Positions 56,004-64,000 of a stretch of DNA of 64,000 nucleotides are shown here, one piece after another. Positions within the stretch are counted from its first letter, which is position 1, and each line of letters starts with the position of its first letter. Both the position numbers and the translations under genes were made by a program. Source of the DNA: Leifsonia sp. Root4 (GTDB taxonomy: Bacteria > Actinomycetota > Actinomycetes > Actinomycetales > Microbacteriaceae); the NCBI RefSeq assembly GCF_001425085.1, contig NZ_LMDN01000001.1, positions 342,206 to 406,205 on the forward strand, given 5' to 3'. The notes beneath the pieces were generated by a model. That model was not told the origin of the DNA. It searched no databases and was given only the letters and a program-made list of their open reading frames with translations.

Positions 56004-56942
56004 ATGGCATCCCGAATTTATGACAGCATCGTCGACACCATCGGCAACACCCCCCTGGTGCGCCTCAACCGCATCACGGATGGCGCCGGCGCCACCGTGC
56101 TGGCCAAGCTCGAGTTCTACTCGCCCGCCGCCAGCGTGAAGGACCGCATCGGCGTCGCGATCATCGACGCGGCCGAGGCCTCTGGCGAGCTGCTGCCCGG
56201 CGGCACCATCGTCGAGGGAACGAGCGGCAACACGGGCATCGCGCTCGCGCTGGTCGGTGCGGCACGCGGCTACCGCGTCGTGCTCACGATGCCGGAGACG
56301 ATGAGCAAGGAGCGCCGCGTGCTGCTCCGTGCCTACGGTGCGGAGGTCGTGCTGACCTCCGGTGCCGACGGAATGCGCGGCGCTGTCGAGAAGGCCAACG
56401 AGATCGTGGCCGCGACGCCGGGCGCCATTCTCGCCAGCCAGTTCGCGAACGCCGCCAACCCGGCCATCCACCGTGCGACGACCGGCGAGGAGATCTGGGC
56501 CGACACCGACGGCAACATCGACATCTTCGTTGCCGGCATCGGCACCGGCGGAACCATCACCGGAGCTGGCGGCCTGCTCAAGGAGCGCAACCCAGACATC
56601 CAGATCATCGCCGTCGAGCCGCTCGACTCCCCGATCCTCAGCGGCGGCACGCCCGGCCCGCACAAGATCCAGGGCCTCGGCGCCAACTTCGTGCCGGCGA
56701 TCCTCGACACCACCGTCTACGACGAGGTCATCGACGTCGCGACCCCTGATGCCATCGCAACCGCCCGCCGACTCGCCACCGACGAGGCAATCCTCGGCGG
56801 TATCTCCTCCGGCGCCGCAGTGTGGGGCGCCCTCGAGGTCGCCAAGCGCCCGGAGAACGCCGGCAAGACGATCGTCGTGATCGTTCCCGACTTCGGTGAG
56901 CGCTACGTCAGCACCGTGCTCTACGAAGACCTGCTTGACTAA
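56004..56942 (+). CDS. cysK: Cysteine synthase A (O-acetylserine sulfhydrylase)
   Basis: A 312-residue fold-type II PLP enzyme. It has [14 protein letters not shown], Schiff-base Lys46 in [27 protein letters not shown], and [10 protein letters not shown]. It makes cysteine from O-acetylserine and sulfide. ATG 56004 gives the family's normal start. cysE begins 4 bases after its stop, so the last two steps of cysteine synthesis form one operon. Confidence 0.95.
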   Translation: MASRIYDSIVDTIGNTPLVRLNRITDGAGATVLAKLEFYSPAASVKDRIGVAIIDAAEASGELLPGGTIVEGTSGNTGIALALVGAARGYRVVLTMPETMSKERRVLLRAYGAEVVLTSGADGMRGAVEKANEIVAATPGAILASQFANAANPAIHRATTGEEIWADTDGNIDIFVAGIGTGGTITGAGGLLKERNPDIQIIAVEPLDSPILSGGTPGPHKIQGLGANFVPAILDTTVYDEVIDVATPDAIATARRLATDEAILGGISSGAAVWGALEVAKRPENAGKTIVVIVPDFGERYVSTVLYEDLLD

Positions 56943-56946
56943 GCAG

Positions 56947-57525
56947 ATGACCTTCTTCGCAGCGCTCCGGGAAGACGTGGCCACGGCCAGAGCCCACGAC
57001 CCGGCTTCTCGGAGCAATGCGGAGGTCTTCCTGGCCTACTCTGGCCTGCACGCCGTATGGAGCCATCGGCTCGCACACCGGCTCTGGGAGGGCGGATTCC
57101 GCCTTCCGGCCCGGCTGCTCTCACAGTTCACCCGCTTCCTGACGGGCATCGAGATCCACCCGGGCGCCACGATCGGGCGCCGACTCTTCATCGACCACGG
57201 CATGGGCGTCGTCATCGGCGAGACGGCCGTGCTCGGCGACGACGTGATGCTCTATCACGGCGTGACGCTCGGCGGGAAGAGCCGCCACGGCTTCACACCC
57301 GGCCAGAAACGGCACCCGACCTTGGAGGACGGCGTGACCGTCGGTGCCGGCGCGAAGGTGCTCGGCGACATCGTGATCGGCGCGTGGAGCACGGTCGGCG
57401 CGAACGCCGTCGTGAGCAAGGACGCTCCCCCGCACTCGTTGGTCATCGGCATTCCGGCGCACATCCGCCCGGTCAAGCCAGAGACCACGGATGCCGCCCG
57501 CGGCGTGCACGACTGGAGCATCTAG
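56947..57525 (+). CDS. cysE: Serine O-acetyltransferase (short EpsC type)
   Basis: A 192-residue protein. A helical N-terminus is followed by the left-handed beta-helix hexapeptides ([40 protein letters not shown]) and the flexible loop [17 protein letters not shown]. It is shorter than E. coli CysE and ends RGVHDWSI, with a terminal Ile that CysK needs for the cysteine synthase complex. Confidence 0.94.
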   Translation: MTFFAALREDVATARAHDPASRSNAEVFLAYSGLHAVWSHRLAHRLWEGGFRLPARLLSQFTRFLTGIEIHPGATIGRRLFIDHGMGVVIGETAVLGDDVMLYHGVTLGGKSRHGFTPGQKRHPTLEDGVTVGAGAKVLGDIVIGAWSTVGANAVVSKDAPPHSLVIGIPAHIRPVKPETTDAARGVHDWSI

Positions 57526-57578
57526 CCGACCGCACAGCCGCCACTGCCGATGCCGGGCGCTCCGCGCCCGTTCGTGCT

Positions 57579-57627
57579 GCTCTGCGCCACACAAAGTGGC
57601 GCAGGATCGCCGGAAGTGGCGCAGAGC
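57579..57627. terminator. Inverted repeat between convergent genes
   Basis: gctctgcgccac (57579-57590) and gtggcgcagagc (57616-57627) are exact 12-base inverted repeats; an extra gtggcgcag (57596-57604) in the loop offers an alternative pairing. It is likely a two-way terminator. Related words occur on the far side of the next gene. Confidence 0.5.
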
Positions 57628-57643
57628 GCGTCGGCGCGATGCC

Positions 57644-58795
57644 TCAGCCGAGACGGCGATGCGGATACACGGACTCTCGATGCTGGAACGCCAGGATCGC
57701 GGGGTTCACGATCGCCCCGCCGTCGATCTCGATCGCACGGCTGATGGTCTCGTTGCCGGACCAGGCGCTCGGCCCGGCCATGACCGTTCCGAGGAACGGC
57801 AGCAGCGCCTCGCTGATCTCCCAGCTCGCGGAGTTGAACAGATAAGACGGGCTGTGGTCGACGGCGTAGTAGTTGATGCTGCCGCCCACCGTGAACATCG
57901 GATCGGCGAAGCTCGTCGAGCGGGCCCAGTCGAACGCCATGCCGTCGTCGCAGGAGACGTCGATGATGAGGCTGCCGGGGCGGAAGGCGCCGAGGTCGGC
58001 GGTGCGCAGGTAGAGCAGCGGCGCGTTCGGATCCTGCAGCGTGCAGTTGACCACGATGTCGCTCTCAGCGAGGAACGGGGCGAGTGGAACCCTGCCCTCG
58101 TCGGTGATGACCTCGCTGAGGTAGGGGCCGTCATCATGGTCGAACTGCACGATCTGGGCGGAGTGGATCGGTGCGGCGACCGAGGCGACGCGGCGGTTGG
58201 TGAGCACGCGCACGTCGTGGATTCCGAGGGCGTTCAACGCCGTCACAGCCCCCCGCGCCGTGGCGCCGAAGCCGATCACGACCGCCGTCATCCGGCGGCC
58301 GTAGTCGCCCGTTGAACCGCACAGGCCGAGCGCATGCAGCACGGAGCTGTAGCCGGCAATCTCATTGTTCTTGTGGAAGACGTGCAGGCCGAACCCCCCG
58401 TCACTCTGCCAGTGGTTCATCGCTTCGAACGCGATGAGCGTCAGGCGTTTCTCGATGGCGAGCTGGGTGAGCGCGGCGTCCTGCACGCAGTGCGGCCAGC
58501 CCCAGAGCGTCTGGCCGTCTCGGAGCCCGGCGACATCCTCCAGCTGCGGCTTGGGAAGGAGCACGACATCGGATGCCGCGATCAGCTCGTCGCGCGGCCG
58601 GATCCCACCGACGAACGGCGCGATCTCGGCATCGCCGACACCGAAGTGCCTGCCGTAGCCTTCTTCGACGATGATGCGCGGGCGCAGCGACTCCGCGATG
58701 CGCTCGAAGTGCGCCGGGTGGATGGGGACTCGTCGTTCATCGGGCTTGCGCGATGCGCCGAGCACACCGAGAACCGTTTCGTGCGTTGGAGGCAT
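57644..58795 (-). CDS. N5-(carboxyethyl)ornithine synthase-like dehydrogenase
   Basis: A 383-residue member of the alanine dehydrogenase/PNT superfamily. The N-terminus GVLGASRKPDERRVPIHP, the block FGLHVFHKNNEIAGYSSVLH, the NAD-binding VVIGFGATARGAVTALNALG and the C-terminal GGSINYYAVDHSPSYLFNSA fit the Ceo family, which reductively condenses pyruvate with ornithine. Alanine dehydrogenase annotation is also common for it, but the true ald is at 18.8 kb. It interrupts the prfA-prmC order and has related inverted repeats on both sides. Confidence 0.75.
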   Translation of the reverse strand: MPPTHETVLGVLGASRKPDERRVPIHPAHFERIAESLRPRIIVEEGYGRHFGVGDAEIAPFVGGIRPRDELIAASDVVLLPKPQLEDVAGLRDGQTLWGWPHCVQDAALTQLAIEKRLTLIAFEAMNHWQSDGGFGLHVFHKNNEIAGYSSVLHALGLCGSTGDYGRRMTAVVIGFGATARGAVTALNALGIHDVRVLTNRRVASVAAPIHSAQIVQFDHDDGPYLSEVITDEGRVPLAPFLAESDIVVNCTLQDPNAPLLYLRTADLGAFRPGSLIIDVSCDDGMAFDWARSTSFADPMFTVGGSINYYAVDHSPSYLFNSASWEISEALLPFLGTVMAGPSAWSGNETISRAIEIDGGAIVNPAILAFQHRESVYPHRRLG

Positions 58796-58860
58796 GTGCT
58801 CATCCGCTCACGGGGGCCAGTGTGACTCCGTACCGCCGACACTACTGCACCGTGCAGGGA

Positions 58861-58884
58861 GCGCCACGCCACATGACGTGGCGC
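58861..58884. terminator. Hairpin downstream of prfA
   Basis: gcgccacg (58861-58868) and cgtggcgc (58877-58884) form an 8-base stem with an 8-base loop in the gap after prfA. Next to it, gcagaaactggccc and gcagaaagtggccc are near-identical direct repeats about 19 bases apart. Confidence 0.45.
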
Positions 58885-58971
58885 GGAACGCAGAAACTGG
58901 CCCGGAATGCAGAAAGTGGCCCAGAGCGGCCGAAGCCGTCTGCGCCACCGTCTGGTGCGTCGTGCGCTGCG

Positions 58972-60054
58972 CTACTTGCCCTGGTCGCCGATATCGGCGA
59001 GCTGCGCCTCCTCGTCGGCCTGGATCGCCGACTCGATGACGGGCTCGAGTGCGCCGTTCATGACGGAGTCGAGGTTGTACGCCTTGTACCCCGTGCGGTG
59101 GTCCGCAATGCGGTTCTCCGGGAAGTTGTACGTGCGGATGCGCTCTGAGCGGTCCATGGTGCGAATCTGCGTCTTGCGCTTGGCGCTGTCGAGCTCTGCC
59201 TGCTCCTCCTGGCGGCGGGCCAGGATGCGGGCGCGCAGCACGCGCATGCCGGCCTCGCGGTTCTGCAGCTGGCTCTTCTCGTTCTGCATGGCGACGACGA
59301 TGCCGGTCGGAAGGTGCGTGATGCGCACGGCGGAGTCCGTCGTGTTCACCGACTGGCCGCCGGGGCCGCTGGAACGGTAGACGTCGATCTTGAGGTCGTT
59401 CGCCTGGATCTCGACCTCTTCCGGCTCGTCGACCTCGGGGAAGACGAGAACACCGGTGGTCGAGGTGTGGATGCGGCCCTGCGTCTCGGTGGCGGGAACG
59501 CGCTGCACGCGGTGGACACCGCCCTCGTACTTGAGGTGAGCCCAGACACCCTGCGACGGGTCGGTGGCGTTGGACTTGATTGCGATCTGCACGTTCTTGT
59601 AGCCGCCGAGATCGCTCTCGTCACTCTCGAGCATCTCCGTCTTCCAGCCCTTGGATGCCGCGTACTGGATGTACATGCGGAGCAGGTCCGCGGCGAACAG
59701 CGCGCTCTCGGCGCCGCCCTCGCCACCCTTGATCTCCATGATCACATCGCGGCCGTCATCCGGGTCGCGCGGGATCAGCAGACGGCGCAGCTTCTCCTGC
59801 GCTGTCGCCAGCTGTTCCTCCATGGCGGGGAGCTCCTCGGCGAAGGCGTCGTCTTCCTTCGCCAGCTCCTTGGCTGCGGCGAGGTCGTCCTGGGCCTGCA
59901 CCCAGCCCTCGTGCGCCGCGACGATCTTGGACAACTCGGCGTAGCGCCGGTTCACCTTCTTGGCGCGCGCCGCGTCCGCGTGCAACGCGGGGTCGGCGAG
60001 CTGCTCCTGCAGTTCGGCGTGTTCCTTGAACAGGACCTGAACAGATTCAAACAT
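58972..60054 (-). CDS. prfA: Peptide chain release factor 1
   Basis: A 360-residue protein of standard length. It has the stop-codon recognition PAT loop within [17 protein letters not shown] and the GGQ motif at 232-234 in [20 protein letters not shown]. It ends translation at UAA and UAG; the Gln is the target of PrmC. ATG 60054 follows a strong ggagg. It is 99 bases downstream of rho. Confidence 0.97.
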   Translation of the reverse strand: MFESVQVLFKEHAELQEQLADPALHADAARAKKVNRRYAELSKIVAAHEGWVQAQDDLAAAKELAKEDDAFAEELPAMEEQLATAQEKLRRLLIPRDPDDGRDVIMEIKGGEGGAESALFAADLLRMYIQYAASKGWKTEMLESDESDLGGYKNVQIAIKSNATDPSQGVWAHLKYEGGVHRVQRVPATETQGRIHTSTTGVLVFPEVDEPEEVEIQANDLKIDVYRSSGPGGQSVNTTDSAVRITHLPTGIVVAMQNEKSQLQNREAGMRVLRARILARRQEEQAELDSAKRKTQIRTMDRSERIRTYNFPENRIADHRTGYKAYNLDSVMNGALEPVIESAIQADEEAQLADIGDQGK

Positions 60055-60153
60055 GACTTCCTCCGTGACTCATTCTCTCTCAACGGCAAGAACCCGCCTG
60101 TGCCGGCCGTGCACGATCGTGCGCGGCTGGCCCAGACGGGTTCTGACGGAGAG

Positions 60154-62346
60154 CTAGCGGTGGTCGTTCTCGTGGCTGTTGCCACCGGCCGGCATCGTCT
60201 TCTGCACCTGCATGAGGAACTCGACGTTGGACTGGGTCTCCTTGAGGCGACCGAGCACGGCCTCGAGGGCCGCCTGCTGGTCGAGACCGGCGAGGGCGCG
60301 ACGCAGCTTCCAGGTGATCTTGACCTCGTCGGCGCTCATCAGCATCTCCTCGCGGCGGGTGCCGGAGGCGTTGACGTCGACGGCCGGGAAGATGCGCTTG
60401 TCGGCGAGCTGACGCGAGAGGCGCAGCTCCATGTTGCCGGTGCCCTTGAACTCCTCGAAGATGACCTCGTCCATCTTGGAGCCGGTCTCGATGAGCGCGG
60501 TCGCCAGGATGGTGAGCGAGCCACCGTTCTCGATGTTGCGGGCGGCACCGAAGAAGCGCTTGGGCGGGTACAGCGCCGAGGCGTCGACACCACCGGAGAG
60601 GATACGACCGGATGCCGGGGCAGCCAGGTTGTAGGCACGGCCGAGGCGCGTGATCGAGTCGAGCAGCACGACGACGTCGTGGCCGAGCTCAACGAGGCGC
60701 TTGGCACGCTCGATGGCGAGCTCGGCGACCGTGGTGTGGTCCTCTGCCGGGCGGTCGAAGGTGGAGGCGATGACCTCACCCTTGACGGTGCGCTGCATGT
60801 CGGTGACCTCTTCTGGGCGCTCGTCGACCAGAACGACCATGAGGTGGACCTCGGGGTTGTTGATGGCGATGGCGCTGGCGATCTGCTGCAGCACGATCGT
60901 CTTGCCGGCCTTCGGCGGCGCGACGATCAGGCCGCGCTGGCCCTTGCCGATCGGGGCGACGAGGTCGATGATGCGCTGTGTCAGCTTGCCGGACTCGGTC
61001 TCGAGGCGCAGACGCTCCTGCGGGTAGAGCGGGGTGAGCTTCTGGAACTCGACGCGGGCCGCGGCCTCGTCGACGCTCTGGCCGTTGATCGAGTCGACCT
61101 TGACGATCGCGTTGTACTTCTGGCGGCCGTTGGCGTCGCCCTCGCGCGGCTGGCGGATGGAGCCGACGACGGCGTCACCCTTGCGGAGGTTGTACTTCTT
61201 GACCTGGCCGAGCGAGACGTAGACGTCGCTCGGTCCCGGCAGGTAGCCGCTGGTGCGCACGAAGGCGTAGTTGTCGAGCACGTCGAGGATGCCGGCGACT
61301 GGTACGAGCACGTCGTCGTCGCTGAGCTCCGGCTCGAAGTCCTCGTCGCTGGCTCCGCCACGACGCTTGCGGTCGCGGTAACGGCTACGGCCGCCGCGCT
61401 CACCGTCGAGCATCTCGCGCTGCTCACGAGCGCTGTCACGCTCGCCGCGGTTCTGAGCCTGCTGGGCGCCCTGGCCCTCCTGCTGCTGGCCGCGCTGGTT
61501 GCGCTGGTTGCCCTGACGCTCCGTGTTCTGACGCTCGGTGTTCTGACGCTCGGCCTGCTGACGGTCAGCCTGCTGACGGTCGGCCTGCTGGCGGTCGTCG
61601 GACTGCTCTGCCGTGTTCTGCTGCTTGTTGCGGTTGCGGTTGCGGCCGCGGCCCTGGCGGGGCTCCTCGGCTGCCGGCGCCGCGGCGTCCGACTCGGCAG
61701 GCTCGGCTGCGACGGCGGCGTCGCCGGCCGCCTCTGCGGCGGGCGCTGCCTCAGCGGTTGCCGTCGCATCCGTTGCGCGGCCGTTCTTACGACGGTTGCG
61801 GCCGCCGCGCTCGTTCTGTCCGGCGGGCTTCTCGCCCGCTGCCTCGCCGGTCTCGGCTGAGACGGCTTCCGCAGCCTGCTCGGGCTGCTCGACCGGCTGG
61901 GTCTGCTGGGCCCGCTCGACCTTCTGGGCCTTGTTGGCTGCGACGGCGTCGAGGGCCGGCACGAGGCTGTCGAGCCCGGTTCCGCCTTCGATGTTGATGT
62001 GGCCGGCTGCGGCGGTGGAGGTGCTCGCACGACGTGGTCCGCGCTTGGCGCGGGCCGGCTGCACTGCCGGAACCTCGTCAGCGACCGGAGCGGCGGCGGC
62101 CGGAGCCTCGGCGACGACCGGGGCAGCGACCGGAGCGGCTGCGACCGGAGCGGCCGGAGCCTCGGCAGGAGCGGACGCCGCTGATGCCTGGGACTCGGTG
62201 ATCGCGTCGACAAGCTCGCCCTTGCGGAGCTTGCCTGCTCCGCTGATGCCGAGCTCGTTCGCCAGAGCCTGGAGCTCGGCGACGCGCAGGGCGTTCAGTG
62301 CGGTGCGGGTGTGGGCGCCGGTAGCGCCGGGTGTGACATCAGTCAT
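60154..62346 (-). CDS. rho: Transcription termination factor Rho
   Basis: A 730-residue protein, far longer than E. coli Rho (419). Residues 15-55 form the Rho N-terminal helical domain ([20 protein letters not shown]). A low-complexity insert (about 60-330) is first Ala/Pro-rich, then rich in Arg, Asn and Gln ([13 protein letters not shown] and DRQQADRQQ repeats). The RNA-binding OSB fold and the motor follow, with P-loop PPKAGKT (about 477-483) and the R-loop region [13 protein letters not shown]. Long inserts of this kind are known in actinobacterial Rho and add RNA binding. ATG 62346 starts the conserved domain. Confidence 0.96.
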   Translation of the reverse strand: MTDVTPGATGAHTRTALNALRVAELQALANELGISGAGKLRKGELVDAITESQASAASAPAEAPAAPVAAAPVAAPVVAEAPAAAAPVADEVPAVQPARAKRGPRRASTSTAAAGHINIEGGTGLDSLVPALDAVAANKAQKVERAQQTQPVEQPEQAAEAVSAETGEAAGEKPAGQNERGGRNRRKNGRATDATATAEAAPAAEAAGDAAVAAEPAESDAAAPAAEEPRQGRGRNRNRNKQQNTAEQSDDRQQADRQQADRQQAERQNTERQNTERQGNQRNQRGQQQEGQGAQQAQNRGERDSAREQREMLDGERGGRSRYRDRKRRGGASDEDFEPELSDDDVLVPVAGILDVLDNYAFVRTSGYLPGPSDVYVSLGQVKKYNLRKGDAVVGSIRQPREGDANGRQKYNAIVKVDSINGQSVDEAAARVEFQKLTPLYPQERLRLETESGKLTQRIIDLVAPIGKGQRGLIVAPPKAGKTIVLQQIASAIAINNPEVHLMVVLVDERPEEVTDMQRTVKGEVIASTFDRPAEDHTTVAELAIERAKRLVELGHDVVVLLDSITRLGRAYNLAAPASGRILSGGVDASALYPPKRFFGAARNIENGGSLTILATALIETGSKMDEVIFEEFKGTGNMELRLSRQLADKRIFPAVDVNASGTRREEMLMSADEVKITWKLRRALAGLDQQAALEAVLGRLKETQSNVEFLMQVQKTMPAGGNSHENDHR
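61516..61590. repeat. 15-base tandem repeats inside rho
   Basis: Five in-frame 15-base units (for example acgctcggtgttctg and acggtcggcctgctg) start at 61516, 61531, 61546, 61561 and 61576. They encode the [10 protein letters not shown] pentapeptide repeats of the disordered Rho insert. Confidence 0.85.
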
Positions 62347-62829
62347 GGGGTTGTGGTCCTTCCGCCTGTGCACAACATGGGTGTGCCAGGGAGCTGATCG
62401 TTCGAGCTTCTGAAAGCGAGTATCAAGAGAGATGACGCGCAGAGCAGTGGGCGCGAGCGGAAGCAATAGTTGCTAGAAATACACCGGGTTCTGGTTCGCT
62501 GGTGAGCGTCGTTTACCGGGTGCGTTGTCAGCCTAGCACCCCGAACAGGGCGTTCCCGCACAACGCACCTCGCGCCACTCGCCGGCGTGTCGCGAAGCGA
62601 CACGAAAGGCGGCAGCCCATTTCCAAGGAAGCCCACGAATCAGATACCGATGCTCGCCGCCATCTGCCAGACGCGCTTGAGCCTGACACCCTTGCGCCTC
62701 ACACCAGTAGCTGCGAGAACTGACCGGTGGAGACGAGACGAGCGGATGCCGGCAGCGTGAGGCTGCGGCATCCGCTCGAATCTGCAACACGTGCAGTGTG
62801 ACGAAAGGATCGGTGCTGGCTGATGTCAG
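62347..62829. other. Gap between thrB and rho: rho leader and repeats
   Basis: No gene is visible. The part next to rho (62347 to about 62570) is its presumed promoter and leader, with ggaagg 11 bases before the ATG; I could not fix the promoter. A plus-strand hairpin-plus-tail element lies at 62587-62640: stem gtgtcgc/gcgacac, then gaaaggcggcagccc. The thrB-side hairpin is listed separately. Confidence 0.6.
62740..62777 (-). terminator. Strong hairpin downstream of thrB
   Basis: gagcggatgccggcagc (62740-62756) pairs with gctgcggcatccgctc (62762-62777): 16 pairs with one bulged base and a 5-base loop. It lies about 50 bases after the thrB stop and probably ends the thr transcript. No T-run follows. 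Confidence 0.6.
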
Positions 62830-63813
62830 CTAGCTGACGCTCAGCACCGTTCCCTTGACGTCGACGGCGAGCATGAGCGCCTGCCACGGGGTCTCCGCGT
62901 GCTGCGCGACGAGCTCGGCCGCGATCAGGCGCTGGCTGGGGTCGCTCGCCAGCACCAGAATCGATGGACCAGCACCGGAGACGACGGCCGGAAGGCCCGC
63001 CTCACGCAGCAGCGAGATGAGACTGTTCGTCTCGGGCATCGCGGCCGCACGGTAGTTTTGGTGCAGTTTGTCTTCCGTGGCCGCGAGCAGCAGCTCCGGG
63101 CTCTGGATGAGGGCAGCGATCAGCAGCGCCGAGCGCGAGACGTTGAACACGGCGTCCTCGTGCGGCACCGACTCCGGCTGCAGGCTGCGGGCCAGCGCCG
63201 TCGACATCTCGGCCTCCGGCACGAAGACGACGGGAGAGACGCCGCGGTGCACCATCAGCTTCTTGTGCTGCGGGCCATCCGGCGTCACCCATGCGATTGT
63301 CAGCCCACCGAAGAGCGCGGGCGCGACGTTGTCCGGGTGCCCCTCGAGCTCGGTGGCCAGCACCAGTGCGTCGGCGTCGCTCATGTCGGCGATGCCGGAG
63401 AGCAGGCCGCGCGCGGCGATGACGCCGGCCGAGATGGCCGCGCCGGAGGATCCGAGGCCACGGCCGTGCGGAATCGTGTTGTGCGCCTCGAGGTGCAGCC
63501 CCGGCAGGGCGTAGCCGTAGTGCGCCAAGGCGTGCGCGATGGCCCGGACGACGAGGTGCGATTCATCGGTGGGCACCTCGCCGGCGCCGACTCCGCGGAC
63601 ATCGACGGAGACGCCGGGTGCCGCGGTTGCGGTCACGACGAGGTCGTCGTACTGGGCCAGCGCCAGGCCGAGGGTGTCGAAGCCGGGGCCGAGGTTCGCG
63701 GTGGTGGCCGGAACCTTGACCTCGACACGGCGGCCGTCGATGAGTGCGCCGAGTTCGGTCAGCGGAGTGCTCCGCTGCGCGTTCCCGGCGCCAGGCATGT
63801 CGCCGCTGGTCAT
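62830..63813 (-). CDS. thrB: Homoserine kinase
   Basis: A 327-residue GHMP kinase. It has VPATTANLGPGFDTLGLALA near residue 34, the ATP motif PHGRGLGSSGAAISAGVIAA, and the C-terminal SGAGPSILVLAS. It phosphorylates homoserine in the threonine pathway. ATG 63813 overlaps the thrC stop (ATGA), the usual hom-thrC-thrB operon coupling. Confidence 0.96.
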   Translation of the reverse strand: MTSGDMPGAGNAQRSTPLTELGALIDGRRVEVKVPATTANLGPGFDTLGLALAQYDDLVVTATAAPGVSVDVRGVGAGEVPTDESHLVVRAIAHALAHYGYALPGLHLEAHNTIPHGRGLGSSGAAISAGVIAARGLLSGIADMSDADALVLATELEGHPDNVAPALFGGLTIAWVTPDGPQHKKLMVHRGVSPVVFVPEAEMSTALARSLQPESVPHEDAVFNVSRSALLIAALIQSPELLLAATEDKLHQNYRAAAMPETNSLISLLREAGLPAVVSGAGPSILVLASDPSQRLIAAELVAQHAETPWQALMLAVDVKGTVLSVS

Positions 63814-64000
63814 GCCTTGGCCAGGCCGAGCACGCCGGCGATCTCTGCGGTGTCGACCGGCACGATCGTGGGCTGGACGGCAGAGCCGTCTGCGGTCTGC
63901 AGGGCCCACTGCGGGTCCTTCAGGCCGTGGCCGGTGACCGTGAGCACGACGGTGGCGCCGGCGGGGATCTTGCCGGCATCCGCCTGCTCGAGCAGACCGG
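63810..64000 (-). CDS. thrC: Threonine synthase, C-terminal end (partial)
   Basis: Only the last 62 codons are in the window; the gene continues beyond base 64000. The visible part reads VVLTVTGHGLKDPQWAL, the conserved C-terminal block of threonine synthase, and ends VLGLAKA. Its TGA overlaps the thrB ATG. The enzyme converts O-phosphohomoserine to threonine with PLP. Confidence 0.93.
   Translation of the reverse strand, partial: GLLEQADAGKIPAGATVVLTVTGHGLKDPQWALQTADGSAVQPTIVPVDTAEIAGVLGLAKA

Noticed and set aside
59314-61860. 848-codon open frame on the plus strand
   Set aside because: It is the antisense of prfA and rho; length is due to codon bias of those genes.

Overview
The window is a gene-dense, high-GC stretch of an actinobacterial chromosome, most likely from the family Microbacteriaceae. 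This is inferred from the protein types (DUF4192 and DUF1003 proteins, an actinobacterial-type Rho with a long disordered insert), from the conserved order thrC-thrB-rho-prfA-prmC-sua5-wecA-like-atpI-atpBEFHAGDC, and from intergenic repeats of the kind 'tttcgacaagctcaacca'. The genus cannot be fixed from sequence alone. No tRNA, rRNA, prophage, transposase or CRISPR array was seen.

Layout. 0-4.6 kb: a secreted lipoprotein, a general-stress 17M-like membrane protein, and an overlapping trio of a PRC/MgtE_N/CBS protein, a DUF1003 membrane protein and the Fe-S carrier ATPase ApbC/Mrp. 4.8-9.4 kb: a sphingosine-1-phosphate-lyase-like PLP decarboxylase coupled to an MFS_2-type transporter, with a divergent succinate-semialdehyde-type dehydrogenase. 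9.7-14.2 kb: the site-2 protease Rip1/RseP and dxr, separated by an NAD-dependent epimerase, then a lysophospholipid acyltransferase. 14.2-20 kb: a large secreted protein, OsmC, then gabT, asparaginase and alanine dehydrogenase (amino-nitrogen catabolism). 20-26 kb: an EccC/EssC-like ATPase with a zinc-ribbon FHA protein, a PP2C phosphatase, a second FHA protein and a possible 18-residue peptide. 26-29.4 kb: an Lrp regulator with an omega-aminotransferase and a FAD oxidase (amine catabolism). 29.5-41.7 kb: DUF805, DUF4192, a heterodimeric ABC exporter, a COG4315 lipoprotein, an ECF sigma/anti-sigma pair with a possible small upstream protein, an aldo/keto reductase, a membrane protein, the DNA-repair pair ogt-tag, and yaaA.

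41.8-64 kb is the housekeeping block, nearly all on the minus strand: the F1Fo ATP synthase operon, wecA-like, sua5, prmC, prfA, rho, thrB and the end of thrC. It is broken in two places, by a drug-type ABC exporter with a divergent TetR regulator (between sua5 and prmC) and by cysK-cysE plus an N5-(carboxyethyl)ornithine-synthase-like gene (between prmC and prfA).

Two genome-wide habits stand out. First, at least 13 genes have a TANNNT hexamer 6-8 bases before the start codon, the signature of leaderless transcription; this fixes several starts. Second, several families of repeats and hairpins occupy the spaces where transcription units end (mostly between convergent genes), and none was found in the divergent promoter gaps examined. 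One family shows compensatory changes in its stem, which suggests a conserved structured element.
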